A DNA stretch of 35,849 bases from IMG/VR virus record IMGVR_UViG_3300048833_000178, positions 1 through 35,849 of that record; one strand, given 5' to 3'. The notes under the pieces are model-generated. The model did no database searches, was not told the origin of the DNA, and saw only the letters and a program-made list of their open reading frames with translations. Of this stretch, positions 6,143-13,807 are shown one piece after another. Position 1 is the stretch's first letter; every line of letters starts with the position of its first letter. The DNA comes from a virus. Made by a program: the position numbers and the translations under genes.

Positions 6143-6673
6143 TCAGCGACGTGAGGGGAAGGGCAGCGGGTAGCGCCACTCTCGCGGCGCATCCTCCCCC
6201 TCGGTGATCCATGAGACCGTGATCGTGAAGTCCGACGTCGCCAGTGACGGCGCGGCCATGAAGGACAGAGCCTCGCCAGGGTCCAGGCGGTCGGGCTGCG
6301 GTCCCGTGGCGAGCAGGGGAAGCGTGTCATCGGCGGAGACGGCAAGGCTTGTGGCCGCTGCGGTCCCAACGTTCTCGACGATGTAGGTGTCACCCGCCTG
6401 GTGGCTCAGGCTCCATCGGACAGCGGATGGGGCCATAGGTGCGCCACCTATGCCCTGTCGTGCCATCGCCTCGAGAGCATCCACGACGCGCGCGGTGTAA
6501 CCCTCCGTGAGCCGGGCGGCCGCTTCCGCGCGCGAGGCCGTGTTCTCGGCGTTCTCTCGCTCGAGCTTCTGCCCACGCAGGGTCAGGACGAAGGACGCCA
6601 CCACGCCGGACAGGGCCACGATCGTGGCGAGGGCCTCCCAGTCGACCGGGGAGTTGATGAGGCTCAGCAGCAT
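6143..6673 (-). CDS. Single-pass membrane protein with coiled coil and beta domain
   Basis: The 176-residue product has one membrane segment (about 11-33, WEALATIVALSGVVASFVL), then a charged helical stretch rich in Glu/Arg/Ala (about 35-70) likely to form a coiled coil, and a C-terminal beta-sandwich-like domain (about 80-170). The ATG at 6673 has no Shine-Dalgarno; TACCTT ends seven bases upstream and a damage-type first box precedes it, so a leaderless message is likely. It lies between the late-operon terminator and the convergent secreted nuclease, with only 17 bp between the two stops. Function unknown; a superinfection-exclusion or sensor role would be speculation. Confidence 0.75.
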   Translation of the reverse strand: MLLSLINSPVDWEALATIVALSGVVASFVLTLRGQKLERENAENTASRAEAAARLTEGYTARVVDALEAMARQGIGGAPMAPSAVRWSLSHQAGDTYIVENVGTAAATSLAVSADDTLPLLATGPQPDRLDPGEALSFMAAPSLATSDFTITVSWITEGEDAPREWRYPLPFPSRR

Positions 6674-6680
6674 GACGCTG

Positions 6681-6703
6681 AAGGTACCGGTGGTGGCCGA
6701 CAC
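6681..6703 (-). promoter_or_regulatory. Putative damage-type promoter of the membrane-protein gene
   Basis: Read leftward: TGTCGGCC, an 8-base spacer ACCACCGG, TACCTT, then seven bases to ATG 6673. TGTCRG, N8 after the 8-base box and TANNNT match the RecA-independent damage promoter consensus. Confidence 0.55.
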
Positions 6704-6734
6704 GTCGAGGGTCGTGCGGGCTCCGGCAACGACG

Positions 6735-6779
6735 AAAGCCCCCGCCCGCCCGCAGCCTCTGCTACGGACAGACGGGGGC
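6735..6779 (-). terminator. Terminator at the end of the late operon
   Basis: Stem GCCCCC at 6774-6779 pairs with GGGGGC at 6738-6743 on the leftward transcript, followed by UUUCGUC. It lies 16 bp beyond the stop of the last lysis-cassette gene and just before the separately promoted membrane-protein gene. Confidence 0.75.
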
Positions 6780-6794
6780 ATCGTTCGGGCGGGG

Positions 6795-6893
6795 TCAGGT
6801 TCGGCTCGGGGGCTCGTGGCGGCAGTCTCGTGCCAGCGACGGCACGGGCCAGAATCGCCCGCACACCTGGCAGACGTAGGGGTCGGCGGTCAC
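6795..6893 (-). CDS. 32-residue CxxC zinc-knuckle peptide, coupled to the endolysin gene
   Basis: The frame starts at GTG 6893, whose last two bases form the endolysin stop (GTGA overlap), so it is probably translated by re-initiation. It contains CQVCGRFW and a later CRH, a plausible C-x2-C...C-x-H zinc site. A terminator follows 16 bp downstream, so it is the last gene of the late operon. Function unknown. Confidence 0.65.
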   Translation of the reverse strand: MTADPYVCQVCGRFWPVPSLARDCRHEPPSRT

Positions 6894-7591
6894 GGCGCTG
6901 CGGTGACCTGGCCGTAGAGGTCGGCCAGGTGGCGGAGCAGCTCCAGGCGGCGCTTGCCGCCGGACTTGACCACCGCAGCGGCCCAGGCGCGCTGCGTCGG
7001 ACGGTCCCAGCGGCCCGTCACCTTCAGCCGCGGCGCGACGTAGCGGCGCAGGTGGCGCTGGACCCGCTTCACGTCCTCGGAGGCGGGCTTGCCGCGACCG
7101 AGCCGGGACAGGGACACGACCGGCTTGGGCTTGCGGTAGGCCTCCCACGTGATCGGCGCGACACCGAGCCCGGCGTGCGGGTCGACGCGGTTGCCGGCCA
7201 GCCCGTCGCGGCCGTCGTAGTAGGCCGTCACCTGGCGGCGCGCGGAGGCCGCGAGGACGCCCTGGTCGTACTTGCCGCCGGGCTGGATCGCCACGGCATG
7301 GATGTGCTCGCCCCACACGCCCGGGACGTAGGGGCGGATCCAGGCGGCGAACCCGACCTGCCGCAGAGCCTTCACGGCGGCGAGCTTCTTCGCGCGCGGG
7401 CCCATCGGGATCGTGCGGATGTCGACGACACCGCCGCCGGCGTGGGTGCCGGCGGAGGCCGACACGGCAGTCCCGTTGTAGGACCCCTGGGCGTAGAGGA
7501 AGTCGAAGCCTGCGATCCGCTGCGCCTCGGCAAGCATGTTCGCGGTGCGGGCGTCGGTGAGCCTCCCGCCACCGAGGTCGACGGGCTTCAC
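6890..7591 (-). CDS. Endolysin: M15-like peptidase with C-terminal peptidoglycan-binding region
   Basis: The enzyme likely cuts the peptide part of peptidoglycan at lysis. The zinc-site pattern of M15-type peptidases is present: GTHAGGGVVDI gives H50 and D57, and GEHIHAV gives H96/H98. Residues about 150-215 (DVKRVQRHL to TGRWDRPTQRAW) resemble a PG_binding_1 repeat. The product is 233 residues from GTG 7591, which starts one base after the holin stop. A much longer in-frame extension upstream overlaps the holin gene and has shadow-like composition, so I reject it. No signal peptide, so it depends on the holin. Confidence 0.88.
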   Translation of the reverse strand: MKPVDLGGGRLTDARTANMLAEAQRIAGFDFLYAQGSYNGTAVSASAGTHAGGGVVDIRTIPMGPRAKKLAAVKALRQVGFAAWIRPYVPGVWGEHIHAVAIQPGGKYDQGVLAASARRQVTAYYDGRDGLAGNRVDPHAGLGVAPITWEAYRKPKPVVSLSRLGRGKPASEDVKRVQRHLRRYVAPRLKVTGRWDRPTQRAWAAAVVKSGGKRRLELLRHLADLYGQVTAAP

Positions 7592-7592
7592 C

Positions 7593-7862
7593 TCAGTGCT
7601 CGCCGTCGCCGAAGTAGTCCGCGTCCGCGGGCAGGACCGGCTCGTCGCGAGCGGGCAGGGTCGCCGCGGTGCCGGTGCCGAACTGCTGGGCGATGACGGC
7701 CTTGAGCGCGGCGAGGCCGGCGGCGATCGCGGCGGCCTTGAGCGCGGCGCCGTCGAGGTTGGTCGAGTCCAGGACACCTGAGGCGACGAAGACGGCGACG
7801 AAGGTCTGGAGGAAGGTCCAGACAGAGCGCTCGAGCAGGTCGAGCAGCTGAGCCTTGGTCAT
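7593..7862 (-). CDS. Holin (r1t-like)
   Basis: The 89-residue product has an N-terminal amphipathic segment, a membrane segment (about 13-32, WTFLQTFVAVFVASGVL), a second hydrophobic Ala-rich segment (about 40-60, LKAAAIAAGLAALKAVIAQ) and an acidic C-terminus. This matches the two-helix r1t-type holins of actinobacterial phages, which permeabilise the membrane and release endolysin. GAAGGAGC precedes the ATG by five bases. It is directly upstream of the endolysin gene. Confidence 0.85.
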   Translation of the reverse strand: MTKAQLLDLLERSVWTFLQTFVAVFVASGVLDSTNLDGAALKAAAIAAGLAALKAVIAQQFGTGTAATLPARDEPVLPADADYFGDGEH

Positions 7863-7925
7863 GGGGTGCTCCTTCGTGCGGGCGTGCGGAAGCCGCGACC
7901 CGAACGGATCGCGGAGTATGGCGGG

Positions 7926-8228
7926 TCAGCTGAAGATGAGGCTGAGAAGCCACGCCTCGACCGGCACGGCCAGTGCCAGCACGATCGAGACGACGAGCGC
8001 CGTGCGCCGGGAGCGCTCTCGCTGCGACGCTTCGAGGTCGGCCTTCGTCACGTTGTCGCTGGACTCCAGCGCGCGGATGCGATCCTCGTGGTCGTCGACC
8101 TGGTCGGAGCGATGCTGGATCCGCTCGACGGCCTGCGCGACGGTGATCTCGATGCCGGACACCTTCGCGCCGACGGCGCGGACCTCGGCGAGGATCTGCG
8201 CGGCGAGCGCGTCGTTCATGTCCGACAT
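7926..8228 (-). CDS. Coiled-coil, C-terminally membrane-anchored lysis-cassette protein
   Basis: The 100-residue product has a long heptad-like helix (about 5-70, QILAEVRAVGAKVSGIEITV and following) and one C-terminal membrane segment (about 77-98). Small proteins of this shape, such as XhlA/DUF2746-type proteins, commonly accompany holins. The ATG overlaps the stop of the upstream gene (ATGA), so translation is coupled. It is probably a second holin or holin-associated protein; this is an inference from shape and position. Confidence 0.75.
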   Translation of the reverse strand: MSDMNDALAAQILAEVRAVGAKVSGIEITVAQAVERIQHRSDQVDDHEDRIRALESSDNVTKADLEASQRERSRRTALVVSIVLALAVPVEAWLLSLIFS

Positions 8229-8749
8229 CAGGAGGCCGCCACCCAGCGTGCCTGCATCGTCGTACCGGACGCGCCGGCGGACGACGCGAGCGCGCCGCCA
8301 GAGGTCTGCGTGCCCCACAGCTCGAGGTAGTCGCCGGCGGCGAGGTACACGTCGAACGCGCCCCCACATGCGGCGATGCCCGCCGACGTGGCAGGCGTGC
8401 GCGCGAACGTCACCTCGGTGCCGTTCTTCCGAAGCGACGCCGTGCGGATCCCGGTCGCGTTGGCAGCGAAAGCGAGGTTGAACCTCACCGAGTAGAGCCC
8501 TGCCGTGGTCGCCGTGATCCGGCCCGTGTTCGACGACGTCGAGTGCATGCCGTCCGAGTCGTACTGCTCGGTGTCGAACAGCATCAGCGCCGCCGTGCCC
8601 GACGTCGCCATGTTCGTCGTCGCCGTCTGGTAGATCGAGCACCGCGGCACGTCGGTGAGGAAGTCGACGGCGTCGCGGACGTCGTCGTTCCACAGTGATG
8701 CCGCGATGAACTGGCCGACTGCGGCCGTCTCCTGGCTCGGAACAGCCAT
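8228..8749 (-). CDS. Tail tip protein with C1q/TNF-like jelly-roll fold
   Basis: The 173-residue product has a short N-terminal helix (VGQFIAASLWNDDVRDAVDFL) and then alternating strands with TAGLYSVRFNLAFAANATG and FDVYLAAGDYLELWG, a pattern typical of C1q/TNF-like trimeric beta domains in phage receptor-binding or decoration proteins. Both ends overlap neighbours by ATGA. It sits at the 3' end of the tail module. It may contact host surface polymers; this is inferred from the fold. Confidence 0.72.
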   Translation of the reverse strand: MAVPSQETAAVGQFIAASLWNDDVRDAVDFLTDVPRCSIYQTATTNMATSGTAALMLFDTEQYDSDGMHSTSSNTGRITATTAGLYSVRFNLAFAANATGIRTASLRKNGTEVTFARTPATSAGIAACGGAFDVYLAAGDYLELWGTQTSGGALASSAGASGTTMQARWVAAS

Positions 8750-10860
8750 CAGCCAACCCCTCCGTCTGCGAACGATGAACGTGCGGTGAACCGACCCGCG
8801 TCCCACACCTCGACCGGCTCGCCGGACTCGTGGGCGCGGGCGACAGTCGGGGCGACGCCACGAGCTGACAGGGTGAGCGTCTGCGGCGACGTGGACCCGG
8901 ACGGCGCAGTCGAGACGGTGACCCGTTCGCCGTTGATGTCCAGATCCATCGGGTAGTCGCCGGAGTCCGTGGACAGCGTCGAGGTTCCCGTCCACGTCAC
9001 GGTCACCGACGTGTCGTCGGCGTCGATCGCGGAACAGGTGGCGACGCCGGGGCCGAACGCGAACCGTGCCGTGTCGAACAGGGATGCGGGCGGAGCGTCG
9101 GCGGCCGAGAGGTCGAACGTGACGGCATAGCCGTCGATCCCGGCGCGCTCGACCCAGCCCTCGACGTACCCATCCATGTGGGTGACGCCGAAGTAGGTCG
9201 GCGGGAGACCGCTGATTCGCACGCGTCGGCCGGGGGTGAGCCCGAACACGTCCGCGTAGAGGTCGTTGATCGCTGTCGCGAGGTCGACGGTGAACCGGGC
9301 CGGCCGGAGTCGCTGGTACTTGCCGAGCGCGATCCGGGTCGTGGCGATGGCTTCGAGCTCGACGGGCGACGCGGCGGTGACGTCGACGCCGGCGGTTGCG
9401 TCCGTGTCCGTGGTCGCGTCATCGACGGTGACCTCGACAGCGCCGTTGCGGACGGTCACGGATCGGACCAGAGGCGCAGCGGTCCGGGCCATCTCGATGC
9501 CGCCCACGAGGTCGTCCTCGGCGTCAACCGTCAGGCTCGGAGTCGACTCGTGTGCGTTGACCGCGGACTCGAGGACGATCTCGTCGGTCTCGTAGTCGTG
9601 CCAGAGTCGCCCGGTCTCGTTGTTCGCGATGATCTGCGCGAAGTCGAGCGCGGACATCCCCTCGGTGGGGATCGCCGTGATGGTCCGGGTCGACGACGAC
9701 TGAGTGTCGACCGTGACGCCGACCCACTGGGAGAGGTAGGCGAGCAGTTCGTCCTGGTCCAGCGTCCCAGCCGACGGCTTGGCGATGCCGTACACGTCCA
9801 CGCCGAGCGCGGCCGTGGGGATGGAGTTCGTCGTCCGCTTGACGACGAACAGATGGCCGAACGACATCTCACCCACTGTCGGCGGGCCGACTGTGAAGGC
9901 CGACACGATGGGCCTGGACTCAGTCGGGACGTCTGTGAAGATGTTGACGCCGTCGAGGTCGAGGCTGTGGATCGGAGCGGGGAAGCCGCCGTCGTACCAG
10001 TGAAGGTAGTGGACCCCGCCGTCGTCGACCTTAGTGCCCAGCGCCGTCGTTCCCGGCAGGTCGACAACCCCGGTCGAGAGCACCCGATAGAGGCGCAGGT
10101 AGCCGTCGGAGCCGACGGAGACGCGGACAGTCCCGCCGACGCCCGAGGCGTTCCACACCGTGCCGTATGCCCCGGGCGGACACGAGAACCAGATCCCGAC
10201 CTGCTCCAGCTCGAACGCCGAGGCGGACCCGCGCAGGCGGGTGCCAGCGGCGAGCGTGACGTTGGACGAGCCGTCCGACGCGATGCCGGTGGCGTTGCCC
10301 CACGACGGAGCCCCGCCCTGCGGCGTGAGCCTGCGCAGCCCACCGCCGGGGAGCGCCGATAGCGCCGCCGTCGACCCGTCCGGGTCGGTCAGCGGGAAGT
10401 AGTCGACCAGCGTCTCGGCGAACGTGACTCCGAGGCCGTTGTCCGACCCGAGGAAGTGCTCACGCAGCATCGTCTGCAGTCGGCGACGCCCCAGGGCCCC
10501 CAGGCCGTCCACGGCCGTCACGTGCGTGCGCGATGCGGCGGGATCCCTGGGGAAGTCCGGCTCGAGCGCGACGATGCGGCCACGGAAACGGGTGACCTGG
10601 AGGACGCCCATGGTGACGACGACGCGAACGGCGCGGCCTTCCACGACGTCGGGGTAGTACGCCGACAGTGGGTTGTCGGGCGTGTAGGTGCCGGCCGAGT
10701 TGTCCAGCGAGAACGCGAGCGTCCCGGGCTGCGCGGTGTCCGTCGCGCCGGCGCGGCCGACCGCGATCTCGACCGCGTCGACATCCTCGGAGACGTCCGT
10801 CCAGACGCCGGGGGTGAACTCGATCTCGACGGCGATGTAGTCGGGGAGTCCGGTGGCCAC
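8749..10860 (-). CDS. Large minor tail protein (tail tip/hub component)
   Basis: The 703-residue product starts with YIAVEIEFTPGVWTDVSEDV and FSLDNSAGTYTPDNP, and has a VVVTMGVLQVTRFRGRIVALEP segment seen in actinophage minor tail proteins that assemble at the tail tip. A central region (about 160-345) has jelly-roll/LamG-like strands with FSCPPGAYGTVW and LHWYDGG. It is the largest tail gene here and follows the tape measure by 12 bp. GTG start with AGGAGG seven bases upstream. Precise subdomain roles are not assigned. Confidence 0.83.
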   Translation of the reverse strand: MATGLPDYIAVEIEFTPGVWTDVSEDVDAVEIAVGRAGATDTAQPGTLAFSLDNSAGTYTPDNPLSAYYPDVVEGRAVRVVVTMGVLQVTRFRGRIVALEPDFPRDPAASRTHVTAVDGLGALGRRRLQTMLREHFLGSDNGLGVTFAETLVDYFPLTDPDGSTAALSALPGGGLRRLTPQGGAPSWGNATGIASDGSSNVTLAAGTRLRGSASAFELEQVGIWFSCPPGAYGTVWNASGVGGTVRVSVGSDGYLRLYRVLSTGVVDLPGTTALGTKVDDGGVHYLHWYDGGFPAPIHSLDLDGVNIFTDVPTESRPIVSAFTVGPPTVGEMSFGHLFVVKRTTNSIPTAALGVDVYGIAKPSAGTLDQDELLAYLSQWVGVTVDTQSSSTRTITAIPTEGMSALDFAQIIANNETGRLWHDYETDEIVLESAVNAHESTPSLTVDAEDDLVGGIEMARTAAPLVRSVTVRNGAVEVTVDDATTDTDATAGVDVTAASPVELEAIATTRIALGKYQRLRPARFTVDLATAINDLYADVFGLTPGRRVRISGLPPTYFGVTHMDGYVEGWVERAGIDGYAVTFDLSAADAPPASLFDTARFAFGPGVATCSAIDADDTSVTVTWTGTSTLSTDSGDYPMDLDINGERVTVSTAPSGSTSPQTLTLSARGVAPTVARAHESGEPVEVWDAGRFTARSSFADGGVG

Positions 10861-10872
10861 GGTTCCGTCCTC

Positions 10873-12669
10873 CTAGATGCCGAAGGCTTCGCGCGCGCCG
10901 GTGTAGGGGAGGCCCCCGATCGTGCCGATGCGACGCATGGTGCCGCGGCCGGACGAGTCTCCGAGCGCCGCTCCGACTGCGCGCCCGATCTGGTCGGGCG
11001 TGCCGAGCGGGGTGGTCACGTAGACGTTGGTGACGTTCCCGCCCAACCCGCCGCGTCGCCACCCGTTGGGCAGAGGCACGACGGCCTCGTCGTAGCGGCC
11101 CTCACCGACGACGGCGAGTGTTCCGCCGCGGCGGCGCTGGACGATGCCGCCCGCAGCGAGCATCGGGAGGTTCGGGGTGTCGAGCGTCCACCCACCGACG
11201 GTGAACTGGCCGCCGGGCAGCGGCCCATTCCAGTCGCCGTCGAACGACGGGAACGTCAGGCTGAAGCCGTTCCAGGCGCGGATGATCCCGTTGAGTGCGT
11301 TGCGGAAGCCGGTCTTCATCCCGTCCCACATGCCCGAGATGGCACCGCTGATCTTCCCCGGCAGCTCGGTGAACCAGGTGACGAGCGAACGGCCCTTCTC
11401 CAGCACCCAACGCACGACGTTGGAGAACGTCGTCCACAGGAACCGGTAGTAGCCGACCACGAGATCGATCACGCGCTTGATGACCGGCCAGAGCGTGCTC
11501 GTGAACCAGGCGACGAGCGTGCGCCCCTTCTCGACGATCCATCCGACGACGGCTCGGAAGGTGTTCCACAGGTAGCGGTAGTAGCCGGCGATGAAGTCGA
11601 TGACGCGCTTGAGCAGCGGCCAGAGGGTGTCGCTGAACCACGACGCGACCGCGGACGCCGCAGCCTTGATCCCCTCCCACGCGGCGGTGACGATCTTCCG
11701 GAACGTCTCGGACTTGTTCCACGCGAGCACGAGCGCAGCGACGAGAGCGGCGATGGCGACGACGACGAGCCCGATCGGGTTGGCGCTCATCGCAGCGTTG
11801 AACAACCACTGAGCCGCGGTCCACGCCTTCGTCAACCCCGACACGAGAACCTGCGCCGCAGCCCAGGCCTTCATGGCCACGTTCGCCGCGACGATCGCAC
11901 CCGCGACGACACCCACGCCGATCGCGAGCTTCTGGATCAGGTCCGTGTTCTCCTGAACCCACTCCGCCGATCGCTGCAGGATCGGCAGGAGCAGATCGAA
12001 CACGGGCAGCAGCGCCCCGCCGATCGACTCCTGAGCCTCACCGACCGCGACGTCCAGGCGCTGCATCTTGCCGGCCTGGGTGTCGGCGGCGGTGGCGGCC
12101 GCGCCCCCGACCATCTTCGAGAGTTCACCCTGGACCTTCTCGAAGTCGCCGGACTTGAGGATCGCCTTGTCCATGCCAGGGAGCAGTCGACCCAGGGCGG
12201 TCGTGTTCCCGGCGTAGGCCTTCGCAATGCCCGTGGCGGCCTGCTCGAGCGGGATGCCCTTGGCCGCGGCGACGTCCATCGCCAGCGATGCGAGCCTCTG
12301 GGCCTCGCCAACGTCCTTGGTGGCGGTCGCCAGGGTGGACAGCGCTGGGCGCAGCTGCTCGTCGGCGACTCCGAGCGCCTTGCCCTGGGCTGCGATCCAG
12401 TCCTCGACGCCGGCGACCTGGTCGCTGGTCGCGCCGGTGAGGTTCTTCAGCGAGTTGGCCAGGGTCGCGGCCTGCTTCTCATCCTCGGCGGCAGCCTTCC
12501 CGAAGGTGAACGCCGCTGCGGCCAGCCCGCCGAGCGCGGCCGTGGCCGGAACGAAGGCCTTCTCGAGAGCGAGCTTGGTCTTGCCTGCCGCGCCCCCCAC
12601 GTCCTTGAACGTCTTCGAGGCGTTCACGTCGCGGCCGAAGATCGAGAAGATCAGGCGGGACTCGCTCAT
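10873..12669 (-). CDS. Tape measure protein
   Basis: The 598-residue product is long and helical, with an N-terminal coiled region (KTFKDVGGAAGKTKLALEKA), hydrophobic segments near 270-325 (IVAANVAMKAWAAAQVLV, LVVVAIAALVAALVLAW), and a Gly-rich C-terminus. It sets tail length, and the short protein implies a short flexible tail. Residues about 344-435 contain two copies of a 44-residue repeat (WFSDTLWPLLKRVIDF..., WFTSTLWPVIKRVIDL...) and a third partial copy. ATG 12669 overlaps the stop of the chaperone frame by ATGA. Confidence 0.92.
   Translation of the reverse strand: MSESRLIFSIFGRDVNASKTFKDVGGAAGKTKLALEKAFVPATAALGGLAAAAFTFGKAAAEDEKQAATLANSLKNLTGATSDQVAGVEDWIAAQGKALGVADEQLRPALSTLATATKDVGEAQRLASLAMDVAAAKGIPLEQAATGIAKAYAGNTTALGRLLPGMDKAILKSGDFEKVQGELSKMVGGAAATAADTQAGKMQRLDVAVGEAQESIGGALLPVFDLLLPILQRSAEWVQENTDLIQKLAIGVGVVAGAIVAANVAMKAWAAAQVLVSGLTKAWTAAQWLFNAAMSANPIGLVVVAIAALVAALVLAWNKSETFRKIVTAAWEGIKAAASAVASWFSDTLWPLLKRVIDFIAGYYRYLWNTFRAVVGWIVEKGRTLVAWFTSTLWPVIKRVIDLVVGYYRFLWTTFSNVVRWVLEKGRSLVTWFTELPGKISGAISGMWDGMKTGFRNALNGIIRAWNGFSLTFPSFDGDWNGPLPGGQFTVGGWTLDTPNLPMLAAGGIVQRRRGGTLAVVGEGRYDEAVVPLPNGWRRGGLGGNVTNVYVTTPLGTPDQIGRAVGAALGDSSGRGTMRRIGTIGGLPYTGAREAFGI
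11371..11640 (-). repeat. 132-bp in-frame tandem repeat in the tape measure gene
   Basis: Similar sequence recurs at exactly 132-bp steps: gaaccaggtgacgagcg at 11371, gaaccaggcgacgagcg at 11503 and gaacca at 11635. The unit encodes 44 residues and the copies have diverged, mostly conservatively. Gain or loss of a unit would change tail length without a frameshift. Confidence 0.9.
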
Positions 12670-13237
12670 CGGCGGCGCGCCTCCTCACGGCGTCGGGCGT
12701 GCTCGGACTTGGCTGCGGCGACGAACAGTTCCCACTCGTCGAGGCTCATCGACCAGACGTTGATGGGGGTGATCCCGGGCCAGTTCGACGAGTGGGAGAT
12801 GAAGACGATGTGCTCTAGGACCGACGCTTCGACGTCGTCGACTTGCCCTTGCCCTGCCCCCGAGCGCCGCTGGAACCTGCCCGAGCGGAACCCGGCGACC
12901 GAGGGTCCGGCCCCGCCTCGGTGTCGTCCACCACGGCGAGGTCGTCGCCGTCCTCGGTGAGGACCTCGAGCTCGTCGAGCGGGAAGGAGCAGGCCTCCTC
13001 GAAGGTGACCTTCTCCCCGGCGCGGCGACGGGTCAGGAAGATCAGCGCACCGAGCGCCATAAGCGCCTGCTCGTCGTCGAGGGCGTCGCCGGACTTGAGC
13101 CGCTGGGCGTTGGCGAGCCCCTCGCGCAGGGCACCGAGGCCCATGCCGGTCTGCACCTTCAGGGCCACCAGGTCGGCCAGGGAGGCCTTCCCGATGCTGC
13201 CGACGTCGTACTCGGTTCCGGAGATGACGAGCTTCAT
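12666..13237 (-). CDS. Tail assembly chaperone, -1 frameshift product (G-T type fusion)
   Basis: The chaperone frame starting at 13237 ends at 12815, but a second frame in the -1 register runs through its tail to a stop at 12666. The second frame contains VLEHIVFISHSSNWPGITPI and DEWELFVAAAKSEHARRREE, typical of the T part, which has no start of its own. Slippage on GGGGG at 12857-12861 would give a protein of about 190 residues. A conserved -1 shift in this position between tail tube and tape measure is the rule in siphoviruses. The exact slip site is inferred. Confidence 0.78.
12815..13237 (-). CDS. Tail assembly chaperone (G-type, unshifted product)
   Basis: The 140-residue product starts MKLVISGTEYDVGSIGKASLADL, then has a helical region (ALREGLANAQRL, DEQALMALGALIFLTRRRAG) and an acidic stretch, and ends in a low-complexity Ser/Gly/Lys tail. 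The tail is the part replaced in the shifted product. Chaperones of this family bind the tape measure protein while the tail tube grows. GAGAGGCC precedes the ATG. Confidence 0.85.
   Translation of the reverse strand: MKLVISGTEYDVGSIGKASLADLVALKVQTGMGLGALREGLANAQRLKSGDALDDEQALMALGALIFLTRRRAGEKVTFEEACSFPLDELEVLTEDGDDLAVVDDTEAGPDPRSPGSARAGSSGARGQGKGKSTTSKRRS
12857..12861 (-). other. Candidate -1 ribosomal slip site
   Basis: On the leftward mRNA the chaperone frame reads CGG-GGG-CAG. A Gly tRNA on GGG can slip one base back onto another GGG and continue as GCA-GGG, the register that stays open to 12666. No longer heptamer of the A-AAA type is present. Confidence 0.6.
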
Positions 13238-13269
13238 GGATGGCCTCTCGTGGTCGGGTCGTGCAGTGG

Positions 13270-13803
13270 TCAGCGCTTTCGGGTGGCCTCGGCGATGGCC
13301 TCGGCCAGAGCGGCCTCGACGGCCGCGTGCAGGGACTTCTCGTGGCGGAGGATTACCGGGCCGAAGTACGGGGTGCCCTTCTGTGCCACCCAGCGCTCGG
13401 TGTCGCCGAACACCGGGTGGCGGAAGGAGCGCTTGTTGTAGGCGCGCACCATCGGCGCGCGATCGGGCGGGAGTCGGCGCGCGTCGGTGGTGATGGTCAC
13501 CGTGCCGCCCCTCGCGCGGGCGGTGATCCGCAGCGACGTGCCGGCCGCCAGGGCGGCGCGGAGGTTCGTGGTCCGCTCCTGGCCTCGCCTGACCACCCGC
13601 ACCTTGGCCGAGCGCTTGCCGCCACTGCGGGGGGTCTTCTGGACCTCCCGCTTCACCTCTGCCACCGCGGGCTTCGCGGCCTCGCGGATGTTGCGCCGGA
13701 TCCGCTTGACGAGCTCCTTGTCGAACTCCTTGGCCATCCGGAACACGCGCGAGAACTCGGTGGCGTCGGCCTCGAGCTCCGCGCGCCCGCGCTTGCCAGG
13801 CAT
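13270..13803 (-). CDS. HK97 gp10-like head-tail/tail completion protein
   Basis: The 177-residue product is basic and has the layout of the HK97-gp10 family: helical N-terminus (FSRVFRMAKEFDKELVKRIRRNIREAAK) and a beta-rich part with VRAYNKRSFRHPVFGDTERWVAQ and GTPYFGPVILRHEKSLHAAVEAAL. Such proteins complete the head-tail interface. ATG 13803 lies four bases after the tail tube stop; a longer in-frame extension overlaps that gene and is rejected. Confidence 0.8.
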   Translation of the reverse strand: MPGKRGRAELEADATEFSRVFRMAKEFDKELVKRIRRNIREAAKPAVAEVKREVQKTPRSGGKRSAKVRVVRRGQERTTNLRAALAAGTSLRITARARGGTVTITTDARRLPPDRAPMVRAYNKRSFRHPVFGDTERWVAQKGTPYFGPVILRHEKSLHAAVEAALAEAIAEATRKR

Positions 13804-13807
13804 CGAC

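Noticed and set aside
10456-12960. 834-residue rightward frame
   Set aside because: It lies opposite the tail tip and tape measure genes, which are recognisable; low-complexity Arg/Gly/Asp content marks a shadow.
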